DNA from: Pseudomonadota bacterium
GTDB taxonomy: Bacteria > Myxococcota > Bradymonadia > UBA4248
Length of the DNA stretch: 26,098 nt
Assembly (NCBI GenBank): GCA_017613855.1
Contig: JAGACY010000346.1
Span: forward strand, 1 to 26,098
Direction: 5' to 3'
The notes beneath the pieces are model-generated. The model saw only the letters and a program-made list of their open reading frames with translations, made no database searches and was not told the DNA's origin. Numbering within the stretch: the first letter of the stretch is position 1; each line of letters begins with the position of its first letter. The translations under genes and the position numbers were made by a program. This document shows, one piece after another, positions 23,723-26,098 of the stretch.

Positions 23723-26098
23723 TTAATAACCCCACAGCAGATAAAAAGAATGTCCACCGCCTGGCGCGCCGCCCCAGGCATATCCCAATAGCAATCTCAA
23801 AGGCAGCCGGTAACCCAAAAGGGTATCCACGATCAAATTGGCACCTATGGCAAATTTGGAATGCGAAATATCAAACGCATCATACCAGGCATATCCCCAT
23901 TCACCAAACCCTTGAATTCCAAGTCGATTAATGCCTGCAGGCAAGGTTGAACTACCCAGCGCAAATTCGGTGATGAGCGCAGAATAACTTGCACTGCCGT
24001 ACAAATAGTGCTTCCCATACAGCAAACCTGCCGGATACCCATGCATCTGGACATTCGATTCACCAAAAGACATGCCCTGTGAACTCGAAATCGAAAAAGG
24101 CATGCGGGCATTGTCTTCTGACCAGGTACCGCCGCCTGATACGGACATATTCAACTGATGGGCATCGCCATAGGGCATCGTCCATGCAGCACTGGCACGT
24201 GCCTCCATAATCATGGCATAGGCATCGGAGCCAATCCAGGGCGCTTCAAACCTCAAATTGCCACGCAAAGTATACCCATCGTTTGCAAGTAATGCCCGTT
24301 CCCCCTGCCTTAAATAACTCCAGCCCCACGACGCTTTGACGGCATTCTTCCAGCCCAGGGAGGGAAGCTTGATTGGGGTCGCTGCCGGATCTCTTTTGGA
24401 CCAGGATATTTTGTCACTCGAATCCAAATACCCAAGGTGATACGACAATGTCACCATTTGCGACCATATTCTGCCGGCCCATTTGCGGCTCGTTGTAATA
24501 TCGGCTGAAAGTGCTTGATAATCGTATCGAATCGATCGCGAGCCTGCAACAAAACGAGCTGTGTTCTGGGCAATCCCAAAATCCAGATTCAAATGATATA
24601 AAGCACCTGACCACAAATATGAAAAATTCAGATTAATAGCATTTTTCCCGGTAAGATAATCCAAAGCAAGTGCATAATTGTGATGTTCGGAAATATCATT
24701 GGCCTGAATGCTCAAACCGATTGCAGCCTGATATTCTTCTGAATACGCAAAATCGGGTGTCCATGTCAGTGGCCATAACCAATGCCATGGGCGATAATTG
24801 CGCAATGGAGACAGCGCAGCATTGTATAAAGGCGGATACTCAATTCCGCCCTGGCTATAAAGCGGGTGGACATAAGGAGAAGATGATAATTCCTGATGAA
24901 GATCGGAATCGACAGGTCCGGTTATCTTTCCTATCGTCGTCCCCTGTGAAGTATACTGCGTATAATAGATATCTCCATTGGGCGAAATTGCCGGATGCAT
25001 GATGCCATCCAGAAGATGGGTTAAGGGTCTGGGGGTGCTGTCAGTTAATCCTATCGAATATAAATTTAATTCTCCGCCCTGATCACTGATATAACCGATT
25101 TGATGATCATTCATCCAAAAAGGTGATATCTCATGATAATCATCTTCTGTGATTGTATGCCAGCCGGTCTCATCCATATATTTTAAATCGGCATGCATCA
25201 GGTCCGGATCAAATACGGACGCAGCAATAATATGATTATTGACTGCAATATCTTCTATTTGCTCAAATGGGCGGCTTCGATAGCATTCTTTCAACGATCC
25301 TTTTGAGACAGAATATTGATATAATATATTTGATTCTTTATCCTGTACAACAAAAAATAGATCGTCGCCATCTATATCAAAACTACGAATTCTTGCAGGC
25401 AAATCCAGCAACTGGGTACGATTCTCAGCGACATCATAAACATATAATCGCTCATACAGACGATAACCATTTTCAACTGGCATGTGCATGAAATACAGCC
25501 GGGAGGCATCATGATTCCAGCGATGTGTGCATGTTCCCCAACATTCGACGAGAGAATCTTCTTTTTGTGATTGCAGATTGCGGCGTACGATAGAACGGAC
25601 ATGTACGCCATCGTTTCGAATATAAGATATTTCATCTCCGGATGGTAAGACCTGCGGTCTGGCATGCCGCCATGGTTTCAGCAAAGGAACATGCTCTGTG
25701 AGCTCTGCTTTATTCTGATTGTATTCCTGTTCAAATTGAGAAATGATGGACGTTTTCCATTCGTCATACAATACATCCCAGGTTTTACCCCATACTTTGA
25801 GCGCTGCACGATTCATCGCATACGGAATCCAGTCATCTCCGTATTCATGATTCCATTTTGTCAATGATTCACTGCCATAAGTTTCGGCAATATAGGCAAG
25901 GAAATAAGAACCATAAAGATAATATCCCGCATCACCAGGCCAATTTCGGATACCTGCAGAAAGGTCACCAAGCGTCGGTATGGCATGTGCCAATGCGGCA
26001 TTACGAAGCATCGTTCGATACAAGGCATTTCTTAACCGACCGCTTTTGCTCAGGCGCGTTTCATAATAAACGGCAAGCCCTTCGGTATACCATCGCGG
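23723..26098 (-). CDS. outer-membrane protein joining a gluzincin peptidase tail, a TolB-like propeller and a beta-barrel (5' end off the window)
   Basis: The frame stays open to the right edge, so only the last 791 residues are seen; a TTG at 26023 is an unlikely start because protein-like sequence continues upstream. The first visible residues read WYTEGLAVYYE, which matches the third-zinc-ligand segment of gluzincins (compare WLNEGFA in M1 peptidases); the HEXXH would lie just outside the window. A helical region follows to about residue 120, as in peptidase-MA-like proteins. Residues of about 140-420 look like TolB/WD40 propeller blades (for example HDASRLYFM, MNDHQIGYISDQGGELNLYSI and AISPNGDIYYTQ). 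The last 350 residues alternate polar and aromatic residues and end in LLWGY, as expected of an outer-membrane beta-barrel closed by an aromatic residue. The domain order is clear, but the function (surface peptidase, assembly factor or transporter) is not. Base composition here looks more AT-rich than in the neighbours. Confidence 0.75.
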   Translation of the reverse strand, partial: PRWYTEGLAVYYETRLSKSGRLRNALYRTMLRNAALAHAIPTLGDLSAGIRNWPGDAGYYLYGSYFLAYIAETYGSESLTKWNHEYGDDWIPYAMNRAALKVWGKTWDVLYDEWKTSIISQFEQEYNQNKAELTEHVPLLKPWRHARPQVLPSGDEISYIRNDGVHVRSIVRRNLQSQKEDSLVECWGTCTHRWNHDASRLYFMHMPVENGYRLYERLYVYDVAENRTQLLDLPARIRSFDIDGDDLFFVVQDKESNILYQYSVSKGSLKECYRSRPFEQIEDIAVNNHIIAASVFDPDLMHADLKYMDETGWHTITEDDYHEISPFWMNDHQIGYISDQGGELNLYSIGLTDSTPRPLTHLLDGIMHPAISPNGDIYYTQYTSQGTTIGKITGPVDSDLHQELSSSPYVHPLYSQGGIEYPPLYNAALSPLRNYRPWHWLWPLTWTPDFAYSEEYQAAIGLSIQANDISEHHNYALALDYLTGKNAINLNFSYLWSGALYHLNLDFGIAQNTARFVAGSRSIRYDYQALSADITTSRKWAGRIWSQMVTLSYHLGYLDSSDKISWSKRDPAATPIKLPSLGWKNAVKASWGWSYLRQGERALLANDGYTLRGNLRFEAPWIGSDAYAMIMEARASAAWTMPYGDAHQLNMSVSGGGTWSEDNARMPFSISSSQGMSFGESNVQMHGYPAGLLYGKHYLYGSASYSALITEFALGSSTLPAGINRLGIQGFGEWGYAWYDAFDISHSKFAIGANLIVDTLLGYRLPLRLLLGYAWGGAPGGGHSFYLLWGY

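Noticed and set aside
23845..24111. Other minus- and plus-strand frames inside the outer-membrane protein gene
   Set aside because: They are shadows of the long minus-strand frame, which has clear domain structure throughout.

Overview
The window looks like part of a chromosome from a Gram-negative bacterium of moderate GC content. The best guess is a deltaproteobacterial-type lineage (Myxococcota or Bradymonadota-like), inferred from three things seen together: a membrane Ser/Thr kinase with periplasmic PEGA domains, a PP2C-like/cyclic-nucleotide-binding fusion beside it, and a giant TPR protein of about 3,740 residues. A C-terminal outer-membrane beta-barrel module supports a Gram-negative envelope. 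No rRNA, tRNA, CRISPR array, transposase or phage gene was recognised.

Layout. 1-1555: glgC (ADP-glucose pyrophosphorylase of cyanobacterial/plant-like sequence type) with a clean intrinsic terminator. 1680-4222: a coupled pair, an RCK-regulated potassium channel and an unidentified six-span membrane protein, overlapping by one base. 4205-4470: heptanucleotide repeats and three 76-bp tandem units, followed by a possible small membrane protein on the minus strand (4475-4690). 4760-6121: a single-chain M16 zinc peptidase. 6122-6951: an 830-bp gene-free stretch full of hairpins, with a strong terminator-like structure that belongs to no visible gene. 6952-18177: one giant gene with about 40 tandem helical-repeat units, an acidic N-terminus and a separate C-terminal domain. 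18180-18335: GC-rich hairpins and a terminator. 18391-19197 proC, convergent with 19280-19738 dtd. 19761-19924: a second copy of the dispersed repeat seen at 4232. 20043-23639: the PP2C-like/CNB gene and the PEGA kinase gene. 23723 to the right edge: the 3' part of a minus-strand gene that appears to join a gluzincin peptidase tail, a TolB-like propeller and an outer-membrane barrel.

How the genes may work together. glgC, proC, dtd and the M16 gene are single housekeeping-type functions. The most interesting unit is the pair at 20043-23639. The PP2C-like domain has lost the metal-binding aspartates expected of an active phosphatase, two of them replaced by tyrosine, but carries an apparently intact cyclic-nucleotide-binding cassette, and it lies just upstream of a transmembrane Ser/Thr kinase. 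This suggests a second-messenger-sensing pseudophosphatase working with that kinase (inference). The window also carries two repeat systems: heptamer-flanked elements resembling the STRR repeats of cyanobacteria, and a family of bulged GC-rich hairpins in at least four intergenic spaces.
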